A model generated the notes under the pieces. The model searched no databases and had not been told where the DNA came from. It saw nothing but the letters and a program-made list of their open reading frames with translations. Shown here in pieces: positions 44,222 to 53,066 of a stretch of DNA of 64,000 nt (position 1 is its first letter; every line of letters begins with the position of its first letter). The position numbers and the translations under genes were made by a program. The stretch spans positions 1 to 64,000 of the forward strand of contig NZ_JAFREM010000028.1 in assembly GCF_017377575.1 (NCBI RefSeq), in the 5' to 3' direction. The stretch is from Candidatus Enterococcus moelleringii. Its GTDB lineage: Bacteria > Bacillota > Bacilli > Lactobacillales > Enterococcaceae.

Positions 44222-44365
44222 TGAGAAATGAAAGCAGAAGCACCCGCTTCTCGCCTTAGTTGATAGATATCACTGGGCTAGATAGTTAATGACTTGTCTT
44301 GTAGATAAGTATGGCTAAGTTGCGGGTTCATTACGAACTCGTTTTTTTTGTGCCAAACTGCGGCT
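44222..44365 (+). promoter_or_regulatory. L20 leader (ribosomal protein autoregulatory element)
   Basis: A structured leader of about 140 nt precedes infC. It ends in a terminator-like hairpin (GCGGGTTC, then GAACTCG, then TTTTTTTTG at about 44325-44351). In Firmicutes, L20 binds this leader and causes premature termination when ribosomal protein is in excess. The call rests on position, the terminator and the upstream pairing; I cannot check covariation. Confidence 0.75.
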
Positions 44366-44401
44366 TTTATTTTCTCTCAAAAATTTTGGAGGTGAATGAC
44401 C

Positions 44402-44920
44402 ATAGCAAAGGATATGATGGTTAACGACGGCATTCGTGCACATGAGGTACGTTTGATTGGACAGGACGGCGAACAGCTAGGTGTTAAGTCTAAAGCTGAA
44501 GCTTTAAAGATCGCTGAACAGGCGAACCTTGATGTTGTTCTTGTAGCTCCAGGTGCGAAGCCACCAGTAGCGAAGATTATGGACCACGGCAAGTATCGTT
44601 TTGAGATGCAGAAGAAAAACCGTGAAGCTCGTAAAAAACAAAAAGTGATTAACATCAAAGAAGTACGCTTAAGCCCAACAATCGATATTAACGACTTTAA
44701 TACCAAACTTCGTAATGCACGTAAATTCCTGGAAAAAGGCGATAAAGTGAAAGCTTCTATCCGTTTCAAGGGCCGTGCCATTACCCACAAAGAGATTGGT
44801 CAGAAAGTTCTTAATCGCTTAGCTGAAGAAACAGATGATGTTGCTACTGTTGAACAGAAAGCGAAGATGGACGGACGTAGCATGTTCTTAGTGCTTGCAC
44901 CGAAAGAGAAGAAAGACTAA
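44402..44920 (+). CDS. infC: Translation initiation factor IF-3, probable ATA start
   Basis: The protein has 172 residues. It binds the 30S subunit and checks start-codon pairing. It has [41 protein letters not shown] and [18 protein letters not shown] (44388-44392) is 9 nt before ATA 44402 but only 3 nt before ATG 44396, so the rare ATA codon is the better start. IF-3 genes in other bacteria also use AUU-type starts, which makes synthesis sensitive to IF-3 level. ATG 44396 would add two residues. Confidence 0.95.
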   Translation: MAKDMMVNDGIRAHEVRLIGQDGEQLGVKSKAEALKIAEQANLDVVLVAPGAKPPVAKIMDHGKYRFEMQKKNREARKKQKVINIKEVRLSPTIDINDFNTKLRNARKFLEKGDKVKASIRFKGRAITHKEIGQKVLNRLAEETDDVATVEQKAKMDGRSMFLVLAPKEKKD

Positions 44921-45011
44921 TAGTCAGCAAAATATTTTGAGGATGCTTGTTCAACTTTTACATTTCATGTAGTTGAACGGTATGCCAAACGAAATGTAGG
45001 AGGAAATTAAA

Positions 45012-45212
45012 ATGCCAAAACAAAAAACACACCGCGGTTTAGCAAAACGCGTAAAACGTACTGGTGGTGGCGGACTGAAACGCTTCCGTGCCTTTACTAG
45101 TCACCGTTTCCACGGCAAAACTAAAAAACAACGTCGTCAATTGCGTAAAGCACGTATGGTGTCATCAGGCGATTACAAACGTATCCGTCAACAACTTGCT
45201 CGCATGAAATAA
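45012..45212 (+). CDS. rpmI: Ribosomal protein L35
   Basis: The protein has 66 residues: [20 protein letters not shown] start and the basic [17 protein letters not shown] core are typical of L35. GTAGGAGG precedes ATG. It lies 91 bp after infC in the conserved infC-rpmI-rplT operon. Confidence 0.97.
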   Translation: MPKQKTHRGLAKRVKRTGGGGLKRFRAFTSHRFHGKTKKQRRQLRKARMVSSGDYKRIRQQLARMK

Positions 45213-45275
45213 TTGCAGCACCTAGCTTTACAAAATCAATTTAAAATTCAACAGAAACATTAGGAGGAAATATAC

Positions 45276-45635
45276 ATGGCACGTGTTAAAGGTGGAACAG
45301 TAACTCGTAAACGTCGTAAAAAGACACTAAAACTAGCTAAAGGTTACTACGGTTCTAAACACACTCTATTTAAAACAGCTAAAGAACAAGTAATGAATTC
45401 ATACAACTACGCATACCGCGATCGTCGTCAGAAAAAACGCGACTTCCGCAAATTGTGGATTGCTCGTATCAACGCTGCTGCTCGTATGAATGGCTTAAGC
45501 TACTCAAAATTAATGCACGGCTTGAAACTAGCTGGTATCGAAATCAACCGCAAAATGTTAGCTGACCTAGCTGTACATGACGCAACTGCTTTCACAGCTC
45601 TTGCTGACCAAGCTAAAGATTCATTAGCTAAATAG
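45276..45635 (+). CDS. rplT: Ribosomal protein L20
   Basis: The protein has 119 residues: [20 protein letters not shown] start, [20 protein letters not shown] and [20 protein letters not shown] are typical of L20. It helps assemble the 50S subunit and binds the operon leader to limit its own synthesis. ATTAGGAGG precedes ATG. Confidence 0.97.
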   Translation: MARVKGGTVTRKRRKKTLKLAKGYYGSKHTLFKTAKEQVMNSYNYAYRDRRQKKRDFRKLWIARINAAARMNGLSYSKLMHGLKLAGIEINRKMLADLAVHDATAFTALADQAKDSLAK

Positions 45636-45652
45636 TTTTTCTAAACTTTCAT

Positions 45653-45680
45653 CCCCGCTCACTTGAGCGGGGATTTTTTG
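45653..45680 (+). terminator. Terminator of the infC operon
   Basis: CCCCGCTC and GAGCGGGG form an 8-bp GC stem with a 4-nt loop, followed by ATTTTTTG. Confidence 0.92.
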
Positions 45681-45802
45681 TGTTTATCTATCAAAAAAAC
45701 TGATAACCAGGTATCAATAATAGCTATTATCCAGACAGATTTCTCCATGATACAATTACCTCAATCGAAATCACTATTATAATAGAAGAAAAGAGGCGCA
45801 AT

Positions 45803-46735
45803 ATGGGGAAAATAGTCAATAATATTCTGGAATTAACCGGAAACACACCAATTGTTAAATTGAATCACGTCGTACCTGCGGGAGCTGCAGATGTGTATGC
45901 GAAGCTGGAATTCTTTAATCCGGCAGGCTCAGTTAAGGATCGCATTGCATTGGCAATGATTGAACAAGCTGAAAAGGATGGCCATTTGAAACCAGGTGGA
46001 ACCATTGTCGAACCAACTTCCGGCAATACTGGTGTCGGCTTAGCTTTTGCTGGAGCTGCTAAAGGTTATCATGTGGTGATCGTTTTGCCAGATACTTTTT
46101 CCATTGAACGACGCAAGCTGATCCAAGCCTATGGGGCAGAACTGGTTCTAACTCCAGGAGCGGATGGGATGAAGGGCGCGATCGCTAAAGCGAAAGCCTT
46201 AGCTGAAGAAAACAATTGGTTCTTGCCGATGCAATTTGACAACTTAGCCAATCCAGCGATCCATGCAGCAACCACCGGCAAAGAAATCATTGAGTCCTTC
46301 GAATCAGAAACCTTAGATGCGTTTGTTGCAGGCGTAGGTACTGGTGGAACGATTACTGGAGCCGGCGGGGCACTTAAAGAAGTTTATCCGGAAATCGGGA
46401 TTTATGCAGTGGAGTCCGCTGAATCACCAGTCCTATCCGGTGGTGACCCTAGTCCGCATAAAATCCAAGGAATTTCTGCAGGCTTCATTCCAAGTATCCT
46501 AGATACGGATATCTATCAAGAAGTATTGCAAGTGTCCAGTGACGATGCTATTCAAACTGCTCGTACTGTCGGACAAAAAGAAGGGATTCTAGTCGGCATT
46601 TCCAGCGGTGCAGCGATTCACGGTGCGATTGAAGTAGCGAAACGATTAGGTGAAGGCAAGAAAGTCTTAGTGGTTGTACCCGATAATGGTGAACGCTACC
46701 TGTCTACCGTTCTTTACGATTTCCCAACTGAATAA
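45803..46735 (+). CDS. cysK: Cysteine synthase (O-acetylserine sulfhydrylase)
   Basis: The protein has 310 residues. It makes cysteine from O-acetylserine and sulfide using PLP. The PLP lysine is in [14 protein letters not shown]. Substrate and phosphate loops are [14 protein letters not shown] and [21 protein letters not shown] precedes ATG. A Met T-box leader begins within 15 bp of its stop, so cysK readthrough may feed that leader. Confidence 0.95.
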   Translation: MGKIVNNILELTGNTPIVKLNHVVPAGAADVYAKLEFFNPAGSVKDRIALAMIEQAEKDGHLKPGGTIVEPTSGNTGVGLAFAGAAKGYHVVIVLPDTFSIERRKLIQAYGAELVLTPGADGMKGAIAKAKALAEENNWFLPMQFDNLANPAIHAATTGKEIIESFESETLDAFVAGVGTGGTITGAGGALKEVYPEIGIYAVESAESPVLSGGDPSPHKIQGISAGFIPSILDTDIYQEVLQVSSDDAIQTARTVGQKEGILVGISSGAAIHGAIEVAKRLGEGKKVLVVVPDNGERYLSTVLYDFPTE

Positions 46736-46744
46736 ACAAATGCA

Positions 46745-47018
46745 ATGAAAAGAAAAGTACATGTAAGAATTGCAGTCAGAGAGCTCCGGTATGCTGAAAA
46801 GGAGTTGCAGGACTTAGGTGGAAAATGGTCTTTGAGCAAGGACAGATGAGAGCAATCAAGTTTGTCACGGAAGTGCCCGTTATCGCACCGCGGAATGCGC
46901 AACAAGCAAGTTCCAGCAGAGGTTATTGCGGTAACGCAATAATAAAGTTAGGTGGTAACACGGAAGTAAAGCTTTCGTCCTAAGTGTAGTTTCTACATTT
47001 AAGACGAAAGCTTTTTTA
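46745..47018 (+). promoter_or_regulatory. T-box leader, methionine specifier
   Basis: A 270-nt leader precedes the MetQ-like gene. It has AGAGAG-type stem I sequence, AATTGC/GCAAT closing arms and a candidate specifier ATG (46846-46848) followed by A. The T-box motif AGGTGGTAACACGG is at 46950-46963. The terminator is GCTTTCGTC/GACGAAAGC followed by a T-run (46971-47018). Uncharged tRNA-Met would stabilise the antiterminator and allow transcription. No separate promoter is clear between cysK and the leader. Confidence 0.88.
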
Positions 47019-47044
47019 TTTACTAAAAAATGGAGGATGACAAA

Positions 47045-47863
47045 ATGAAAAAAAGAATTTGGTTAGCAATTGCAGCAGTAGTAACGTTAGGTTTGGCAGG
47101 GTGTAGTGAAGGCAATAGTACCGAACAAACGGAAACCTTGGTGGTAGGGACGATGCCTACTCCCCATGGAGAAATCCTGGAGCACGTCAAACCATTGCTG
47201 GAAGAAGAGGGAATCAATCTAGAAATCGTAAATTTTGATGACTACATTTTACCTAACAAAGCCTTAGCGGATGAAGAAGTGGATGTGAACTATTTCCAGC
47301 ATGTTCCTTTTCTAAATGAGGCCATCGCGGAGAATGATTACGACTTTGTCAGTGCTGGGGCCGTTCACGTGGAACCGATGGGCCTTTACTCGAAGAAAAT
47401 TCAAGACATTAAGGATTTAGCAGATGGAGCCACGATCATCACCTCTAATTCGATACCCGATTGGGGCCGCATTTTGACTATATTGCAGGATGCTGACTTG
47501 ATCACTCTAAAAGAAGGCGTTGATCCAGAGACAGCAACCTTCGAGGACATCGACCAAAATCCGAAAAATCTGGAGTTCAACCATTCAATAGACCCGGCGC
47601 TATTAACCAGCACCTACAACAACGAAGAAGGAGATCTAGTCGCAATCAATGCCAACTTTGCTTACGGAATCGATCTGAATCCAGTGAAGGATGCTCTGTT
47701 GCTGGAAGGCGACAACTCCCCTTACGGTAATGTCCTGGCCGTTCGTTCAGAAGACGCTGACGATGCGCGAGTGCAAAAGCTGGTGGAGGTTTTGCATGAC
47801 GATGAGGTTCAGGACTGGATTCTAGAGAAATGGGACGGATCGGTGAAGCCGGTGGAGGAGTAA
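47045..47863 (+). CDS. metQ: MetQ/NlpA-family substrate-binding lipoprotein
   Basis: The protein has 272 residues. ATG 47045 follows TGGAGGATG. The lipobox is LGLAGCSEG. The mature part has TMPTPHGEILEHVKPLLEEE, DVNYFQHVPFLNEAIAEND and IDPALLTSTYNN, typical of the NlpA group that binds methionine. The Met T-box upstream fits that substrate. No metN or metI gene follows, and a terminator comes next, so it must share an importer encoded elsewhere. Confidence 0.9.
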   Translation: MKKRIWLAIAAVVTLGLAGCSEGNSTEQTETLVVGTMPTPHGEILEHVKPLLEEEGINLEIVNFDDYILPNKALADEEVDVNYFQHVPFLNEAIAENDYDFVSAGAVHVEPMGLYSKKIQDIKDLADGATIITSNSIPDWGRILTILQDADLITLKEGVDPETATFEDIDQNPKNLEFNHSIDPALLTSTYNNEEGDLVAINANFAYGIDLNPVKDALLLEGDNSPYGNVLAVRSEDADDARVQKLVEVLHDDEVQDWILEKWDGSVKPVEE

Positions 47864-47920
47864 AGAAAGAGCTCGTTGACGTGATGCTGTCTAACTATGT
47901 AAACTTAAATTGATGCTAGA

Positions 47921-47951
47921 AGTCCCTGCTCCCACCGAGCAGGGACTTTTC
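47921..47951 (+). terminator. Terminator after the MetQ-like gene
   Basis: AGTCCCTGCT and AGCAGGGACT form a perfect 10-bp stem followed by TTTTCT. The next 350 bp (47952-48311) are AT-rich with no gene I can support. Confidence 0.9.
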
Positions 47952-48311
47952 TATTTCCATTGATCAGCGAAGGTCAAAATCTCAATAGATGTTACTTTAA
48001 AAGCTTTAATTTGCAAAGTTATGTTCAATAAAAAAGAAAAAATTGCAGCTAAATGAAAGCAGATTTTTTGCAAAAAATTAAGGAAGCGTCTAAGCTATAA
48101 CTAAGCATGCATGTTATCAAAAGTATTTAATCGATCATAAACAAAAGTAAAACAGGACCTGTTTATTAACGATTTAGCAATTGGACTTTTCTGATCAGAA
48201 GTTATTGCTAGCAATGAAACACCTGCAGGATTTATTACCCTTGTCGACTAGTCTAAAGGAATGAAAGCAGTAGATAGTTTTACAATTAATCAAAGAAAGT
48301 GAGTGATAGAT

Positions 48312-48551
48312 ATGATTTGGTCATTAATAGTAGGCGGTGTAATTGGAGCGGTTGCTGGAGCAATTACTAGTAAAGGTGCTTCAATGGGAATCATCGCAAA
48401 TGTTGTTGCCGGCTTAATTGGTGCTTGGTTAGGTCAAGCATTATTCGGTACATGGGGCCCTGCTTTAGCAGGAATGGCAATTGTCCCTTCTATTATCGGG
48501 GCAGTTATTTTAGTAGCTGTTGTCTCCTTCTTATTTGGAAGAAACAGGTAG
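48312..48551 (+). CDS. GlsB/YeaQ/YmgE-family small membrane protein
   Basis: The protein has 79 residues with three hydrophobic, glycine-rich helices (WSLIVGGVIGAVAGAITSKG, GIIANVVAGLIGAWLGQALF, GMAIVPSIIGAVILVAVVSF). This is the transglycosylase-associated/GlsB family, often induced by stress in enterococci, where GlsB accompanies Gls24. No gls24 gene is visible nearby. AAAGTGAGTG precedes ATG 48312. Confidence 0.88.
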   Translation: MIWSLIVGGVIGAVAGAITSKGASMGIIANVVAGLIGAWLGQALFGTWGPALAGMAIVPSIIGAVILVAVVSFLFGRNR

Positions 48552-48736
48552 CAGGTAATACACAACTTAGCGCATAGGGGCATTCCGAAAAAGGTTTCAT
48601 TTGATAGGTCTGCCTGTAGTTTGAAGTAAAAACGTATAAATCAACTCCTTTAATTGTCAAAAGTTAAAAAATTGGTGGGCAATTGGGAAAATGTGCGTAG
48701 CGTTGCAGTATCTTTTCCAAGGTTAGAGCTGTTGTG

Positions 48737-48823
48737 ATGAAGAAGTATGAAGTTATGTTAACGAATGTTGCCTATAATTTTTCTCAAGATAAAGAAGCAT
48801 TATGGCAGTTAAATAAAAGGTGA
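48737..48823 (+). pseudogene. Possible 28-residue peptide or gene remnant
   Basis: A short frame reads MKKYEVMLTNVAYNFSQDKE and ends ALWQLNKR. The start resembles the N-terminus of RelE-like toxins only vaguely, and the frame stops too early for one. No strong ribosome site is seen. The rest of 48552-48883 holds nothing recognisable. Confidence 0.2.
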
Positions 48824-48883
48824 AGCACCGAAAGTATCGAAACTAACGCTTAAAATATACGGTGCGCTAAGAATAGAAAAAGA

Positions 48884-48928
48884 GGCACGGAAATCTGAAC
48901 AAAGCGTTCATATTTCCGTGCCTTTTTT
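48884..48928. terminator. Bidirectional terminator after the YjbR-family gene
   Basis: GGCACGGAAAT and ATTTCCGTGCC form an 11-bp stem. The plus strand continues TTTTTTG and the minus strand TCTTTTTC. Confidence 0.85.
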
Positions 48929-48945
48929 GATAAAACATTCAGTTA

Positions 48946-49302
48946 TTACTGAGTCATCAGAAAGCTGTCATGAAGTAAATCAATGATTTCGCTCTTTTCA
49001 ACCGAGCCGTCAAGTCTGATCGTCAACCAATGCTCCTTGTTCATGTGGTAAGCGGGGAGAAAGCCTTCTTTGTGCTTCAATAGGGCAACAAGTTCAGGCG
49101 GAGCTTTAATCACCAAGATTTCTATCTTGCCAGACTCAGCTAATCCCAGCTGTATTTTGTTCACTTGCATAATCAGGCCGTACCATTTGGTATTGCATTT
49201 ATGACGCAATACCGCGTAGTCGGGAAATTTTTTAAAAGGATAATCAGTTTGAGTATTGTAAGTGTCCAGTGCATAGGATAAAATTTCTTCTTTTAAAGAC
49301 AT
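48946..49302 (-). CDS. MmcQ/YjbR-family protein
   Basis: The protein has 118 residues, typical length for the family. It has YPFKKFPDYAVLRHKCNTKW, then LVIKAPPELVALLKHKEGFL and AYHMNKEHWLTIRLDG. These match the YjbR/CyaY-like fold, a small cytoplasmic protein thought to bind DNA. AGAAGGAGC precedes ATG. Its role is unknown. It ends just before a bidirectional terminator. Confidence 0.82.
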   Translation of the reverse strand: MSLKEEILSYALDTYNTQTDYPFKKFPDYAVLRHKCNTKWYGLIMQVNKIQLGLAESGKIEILVIKAPPELVALLKHKEGFLPAYHMNKEHWLTIRLDGSVEKSEIIDLLHDSFLMTQ

Positions 49303-49339
49303 GGTTCAGCTCCTTCTAAAGAGAGGACTATGGCGCAAA

Positions 49340-50173
49340 TTACAGCATTTGATTCAGCATATGCGCAATGCCGTCCTCATTATGGGAAAGGGTCACGTGA
49401 TCAGCAGCTGCTTTTAATTCCGGTACGGCATTGTCCATCGCGACCCCTTTGCCTGCGTAACGAATCAAGGTAATATCATTGTGCCCATCGCCAAAGGCTG
49501 CGACATCCTCGGCCGCGATGCCCAGCGGTTTTAATACAGTGTCCAAGGCTTTGGCTTTGTCGATTCCCTGGGCAGTGAATTCAAAATAAAAATCAGCGGT
49601 GAAGACACAATTCAGCGAATCCTTGAAGGGAGCCATCATTTCCTGATGATGTTCTGCTAAATATTCTGGCTCTCCTGCAGTAAGAATTTTACTGATGCTG
49701 CTATCTAAGAAAGCTGCTAAGTCTATAATTTCACACAGCTTGTAGTTGCCGCCCCGGGACTCATACTCAATGATATTGATTTTGCTTCCTTTATAAGTAA
49801 TATCGCAGTTGTATACATCATTCACGTACATGTAATCGTCTTTGTCGATCATTACTTTTACATCAAATTTCTTCATGTGTTCAAGGACTGCTTTGCCCTC
49901 TTCTAGAGTCATTGATTGATTAAACAGTTCGTCACTTGTCTGACAGTCAATTACTTTTGCTCCGTTGTAAGACACCAGTAACCCATGATGCTTTTTCATT
50001 TCCAACTCTTCCGCAAAATTTAACATGCTTGCTGTCGGCCGGCCGGAAGCCAATATTAGTTTAATGCCTTCTTCCTGTGCTCGAATCAGCATGGCTTTGG
50101 TTGCTGGGGTAATTTCTTTTTGATCATTTAACAAAGTACCGTCAATATCTAAAACAATTGCTTTAATCGTCAT
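49340..50173 (-). CDS. HAD-family phosphatase of the Cof/YidA type
   Basis: The protein has 277 residues. Motif I is VLDIDGTLLNDQKE (nucleophile Asp), motif II LILASGRPTASM, and motif IV AFGDGHNDITLIRYAG. A large C2-type cap lies between. Such enzymes hydrolyse sugar phosphates or nucleotides such as FMN; the substrate here is unclear. GAGGAGAACC precedes ATG. It lies 118 bp from the RpiR-type regulator and may be in the same unit. Confidence 0.9.
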   Translation of the reverse strand: MTIKAIVLDIDGTLLNDQKEITPATKAMLIRAQEEGIKLILASGRPTASMLNFAEELEMKKHHGLLVSYNGAKVIDCQTSDELFNQSMTLEEGKAVLEHMKKFDVKVMIDKDDYMYVNDVYNCDITYKGSKINIIEYESRGGNYKLCEIIDLAAFLDSSISKILTAGEPEYLAEHHQEMMAPFKDSLNCVFTADFYFEFTAQGIDKAKALDTVLKPLGIAAEDVAAFGDGHNDITLIRYAGKGVAMDNAVPELKAAADHVTLSHNEDGIAHMLNQML

Positions 50174-50291
50174 GTTGGTTCTCCTCTTTTTGCTAAAAGT
50201 ATAACAAGAAAAGAGCGCAATAGGACTGTTGTCAGCTACTTTGAAAAATCTTTTTCAAAAATCCGCCAGATGATGCCAGCTAGTGGAAGCT

Positions 50292-51143
50292 TTATCTCAA
50301 TTTCTTGTTCATCTTCTTGTAGTTGGTAATTTTAAAATCAATATTTCGATCGTAATCATGATTGAAATAGACCGCATACAAGGTATCTAGGATCATCAAC
50401 AAGGACATTCTCGTGGAAAAGGAAGAAATTTTGTCATAATGATTTTCAATGGAAGCCATATAGATTTTGTGGGCAGCGTATTTTGCCAAGGGATTATCCT
50501 GAGCGGAAGTAATTAAGACAATGGGCACTTGATTCTCATGCAGAATTTTGACTACGTCATTAAGGGTTTGGCCTCTGCCGCCGTAAGAAATAACCAAGGC
50601 TGCGTGCTTTTCGTCACTATTGGCCGCAGAGAGTCGCTGTATATAGTCTTCTTCGGGAACGTTGACTAAGACACCGATTTCCTGCATTTGAAATTTGAAG
50701 TTTTGGGCGAAAAACAGATTAGCTGAAGCAGCATAGATATCAATGACCTGGGCATCAAGCAGTACTTGAACCGCAGTGACTAACGCCTCAGGATCAGAAA
50801 AGTTCAAGGTTTCGTCAATCGTTCGCTGGTAAATCTTGCTTAAATTTTCCGTGATTTGAAAGGGTGTATCTGATTCTAAAATCGGATAATCATAGTCAAT
50901 ATCCGTCGAGGCTTCAGCAGTTCGTAAAGTAGACGCCAGCTCCACTTTCAGTTCACCCATACCGGTGAGACCTAGTTTGTTGATTAAGCGATAGACAGTA
51001 GCTACAGAAACAAAAGCCGCTGCTGCCAAGTCCTTCGGTTTGAAGGAGAGCGTATTTTTAGGGTTAGCCAAAATATAGTCTGCCAATACTTTTTCATTAT
51101 TGGTTAGTTCTGTCAATTCAGTAATTTTGGTTAGAAGATTCAT
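50292..51143 (-). CDS. MurR/RpiR-family transcriptional regulator
   Basis: The protein has 283 residues. Residues 1-75 form the RpiR helix-turn-helix (LADYILANPKNTLSFKPKDL, FVSVATVYRLINKLGLTGMG). Residues 120-265 form a SIS sugar-phosphate domain (DAQVIDIYAASANLFFAQNF, ALVISYGGRGQTLNDVVKIL). It probably responds to a sugar phosphate. The adjacent HAD phosphatase could act on the same compound; that is inference. Confidence 0.9.
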   Translation of the reverse strand: MNLLTKITELTELTNNEKVLADYILANPKNTLSFKPKDLAAAAFVSVATVYRLINKLGLTGMGELKVELASTLRTAEASTDIDYDYPILESDTPFQITENLSKIYQRTIDETLNFSDPEALVTAVQVLLDAQVIDIYAASANLFFAQNFKFQMQEIGVLVNVPEEDYIQRLSAANSDEKHAALVISYGGRGQTLNDVVKILHENQVPIVLITSAQDNPLAKYAAHKIYMASIENHYDKISSFSTRMSLLMILDTLYAVYFNHDYDRNIDFKITNYKKMNKKLR

Positions 51144-51474
51144 GAGGTATGCCTTTCTCTCAAGTATTAATGAGCTATTTATTTTAAAAAAATTATAGCA
51201 TGATTATGCGGATATATTAACCATCCTTTGAGTTAAAAGCAAAGCATAATTACAAAAGAAAGCTAATTTCCGGATAATGAATTTTATTGTTCAGTCGATT
51301 ATGATCCAAAACGCTACTTTTGTGAAGATTACCTTTAAAATGGAAAGGCTCCCATTAAAATCTCTAAGAATACTCTACGCCATGAAAGTATTCGCAGAAT
51401 TATAGCTTATAGGAGGTGAATTTGTTTGCACTATAACGGGGTTGATCATTGGCAAAAATAAAGAAAGGTAATTC

Positions 51475-51891
51475 ATGTGTTCAGGTTGGTGCAAACAAAG
51501 AATAGGTATGAAAAATATCCACAATGTTGTTCAGCAGTATGGGTGGAAGCTGGAGGTAAGCTGGTATGCTTTTGAAGGAGGATACTTTGTTTACATCACG
51601 CCGTATAAAAGGCAGGCCAGTGATTTTACGGGACTTACTCATTTAACCAATACTTTGTCATTGGAAGCGAAACAAATGTATTACTTCATCCAAAAAGACG
51701 GGGCTTGGTTACCAGTTGTGTATGCAGAGACACTGGATGACGGCGTGCGTAAATTAGATCAAAAATTAGAAGGTGTTGTAACGAAAGATTGGCTGGATCG
51801 TGTTCAGCGGGCATATGAGGACATTCTTCTGGTCTTTAAGGAAGCAACAGAGGCTCAAGCAAAAGAAAACGAAAATAAATCGACGGATTAG
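51475..51891 (+). CDS. Unknown 138-residue protein
   Basis: AAGAAAGG precedes ATG 51475. The protein has an aromatic-rich N-terminal half (WKLEVSWYAFEGGYFVYITP) and a helical, acidic C-terminal part (DILLVFKEATEAQAKENENK). No signal peptide, membrane helix or family is recognised. A strong unused AGGAGGTG site lies about 60 bp upstream at 51411-51418. A terminator follows the gene. Confidence 0.6.
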   Translation: MCSGWCKQRIGMKNIHNVVQQYGWKLEVSWYAFEGGYFVYITPYKRQASDFTGLTHLTNTLSLEAKQMYYFIQKDGAWLPVVYAETLDDGVRKLDQKLEGVVTKDWLDRVQRAYEDILLVFKEATEAQAKENENKSTD

Positions 51892-51908
51892 ACGAGCTTG
51901 TCAAATAG

Positions 51909-51957
51909 GCTTATCAGCAACTTTCTTTGTTGGAAAAGTTTCTGATAAGCTTTTTTG
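51909..51957 (+). terminator. Terminator after the 51475 gene
   Basis: GCTTATCAG and CTGATAAGC form the outer 9-bp stem, with an inner hairpin of AACTTTC and GAAAAGTT sequence. TTTTTTG follows. Confidence 0.85.
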
Positions 51958-52123
51958 TTCGCTTCAAAAACTAGCGTGGTTTTTGAAGCAGTCTGGATAC
52001 TGATAATGGCTATAAGAGATGACTTTACTTGTCCTAAAATCAATTATCTTTATGAAATTTGAATAAAAAAGAATTTTTTTCGCGAAATTTTATTTTTGGG
52101 AAAAAAGTAAAATACTGAAACTA

Positions 52124-52152
52124 TTGACCATCTATTCTAATGATAATATAAT
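52124..52152 (+). promoter_or_regulatory. Strong promoter of the WxL operon
   Basis: TTGACC and TATAAT are separated by 17 bp. The start codon lies about 95 bp downstream, leaving an untranslated leader of roughly 85 nt. Confidence 0.85.
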
Positions 52153-52248
52153 CCTCAGGTAACGAAATGATAATGTGACTATTTGTTGGCTTATGGTCAT
52201 TTTGTTAATCTTCATTAGAAGAAATATTTGAATTAGGAGAGAAATACA

Positions 52249-53004
52249 ATGAAAAGAACATCATCTTTAAAAGCTCTATTAAGTGTAGGGCTGTTAGGCG
52301 CAATAGTTGCTGGCTCTGTTGTAAGTGCAGATGCTGCTGAGTACAAGGGTAAATCACAAGGTTCGGTATCCTTTACGACAGGTTCGATCAAGCTTCCTGG
52401 AGAGGGCGAAAATCCTGGGGGAACTGAAGAACCAGAAACCGATCCAAGTGCAAATTTTGGTTTGCTTTATGTCCCTAAAGAATTCACTTTTATGGCAACT
52501 GAAGTACCTACATCAACAGTTGTCGGAGACACATTGATTTCCTTAGATACACCAACAGCCGATAACCCTGCAACGAAACATTATGCAGTAGCTGATGTTC
52601 GGGGAGCGCGTACTGCTGGCTGGAAACTAGAAGCTAAATTAACTACTCCTTTAAGTAGTACAAAGGGATCAGTTACCAAAACTTTAGCCGGGGCAACAAT
52701 TGAGATGAGTCAAGGGCTTAACAAGCTGAATCCAACGACTTGGGACACTTCAAAACCAGCTGACGACGACGTGCATAAACCTGATACAGTCTTAGATAAA
52801 GTATCGTTAAGTACAGCTACTCAAGTAGTGATGAGCGCATCTAAAGAAACAGCAACCAACGCGGCAGATGGACGCGGAGAAGGCTACTGGCAAGGTGAAT
52901 TAACCGATATTCAATTGAAGGTTCCTGCTGGAGATATGAACAATGTCAGAGCAGACGAAACATATACTGGAACGGTTGATTGGGTCTTAACTGATTCAAT
53001 CTAA
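52249..53004 (+). CDS. WxL-domain surface protein
   Basis: The protein has 251 residues with signal peptide (ALLSVGLLGAIVAGSVVS, ADA). Most of the mature part is a WxL domain: AGWKLEAKLTTPL holds the first Trp-X-Leu and the end TGTVDWVLTDSI the second. WxL domains bind peptidoglycan without a covalent link. A Gly/Glu/Pro spacer (residues 45-70) precedes the domain. TTAGGAGAG precedes ATG. It is the first gene of a five-gene operon with a strong promoter. Confidence 0.93.
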   Translation: MKRTSSLKALLSVGLLGAIVAGSVVSADAAEYKGKSQGSVSFTTGSIKLPGEGENPGGTEEPETDPSANFGLLYVPKEFTFMATEVPTSTVVGDTLISLDTPTADNPATKHYAVADVRGARTAGWKLEAKLTTPLSSTKGSVTKTLAGATIEMSQGLNKLNPTTWDTSKPADDDVHKPDTVLDKVSLSTATQVVMSASKETATNAADGRGEGYWQGELTDIQLKVPAGDMNNVRADETYTGTVDWVLTDSI

Positions 53005-53066
53005 GTTTATCAAATCAAAGGGTTGAAGATCGTGTTATCTTCAACCTGTTTTTTAAGGAGCAGTAA

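Noticed and set aside
51411-51461. Eleven-codon leader peptide from TTG 51426
   Set aside because: AGGAGGTG is well placed, but the peptide (MHYNGVDHWQK) has no regulatory codon run and no attenuator follows.
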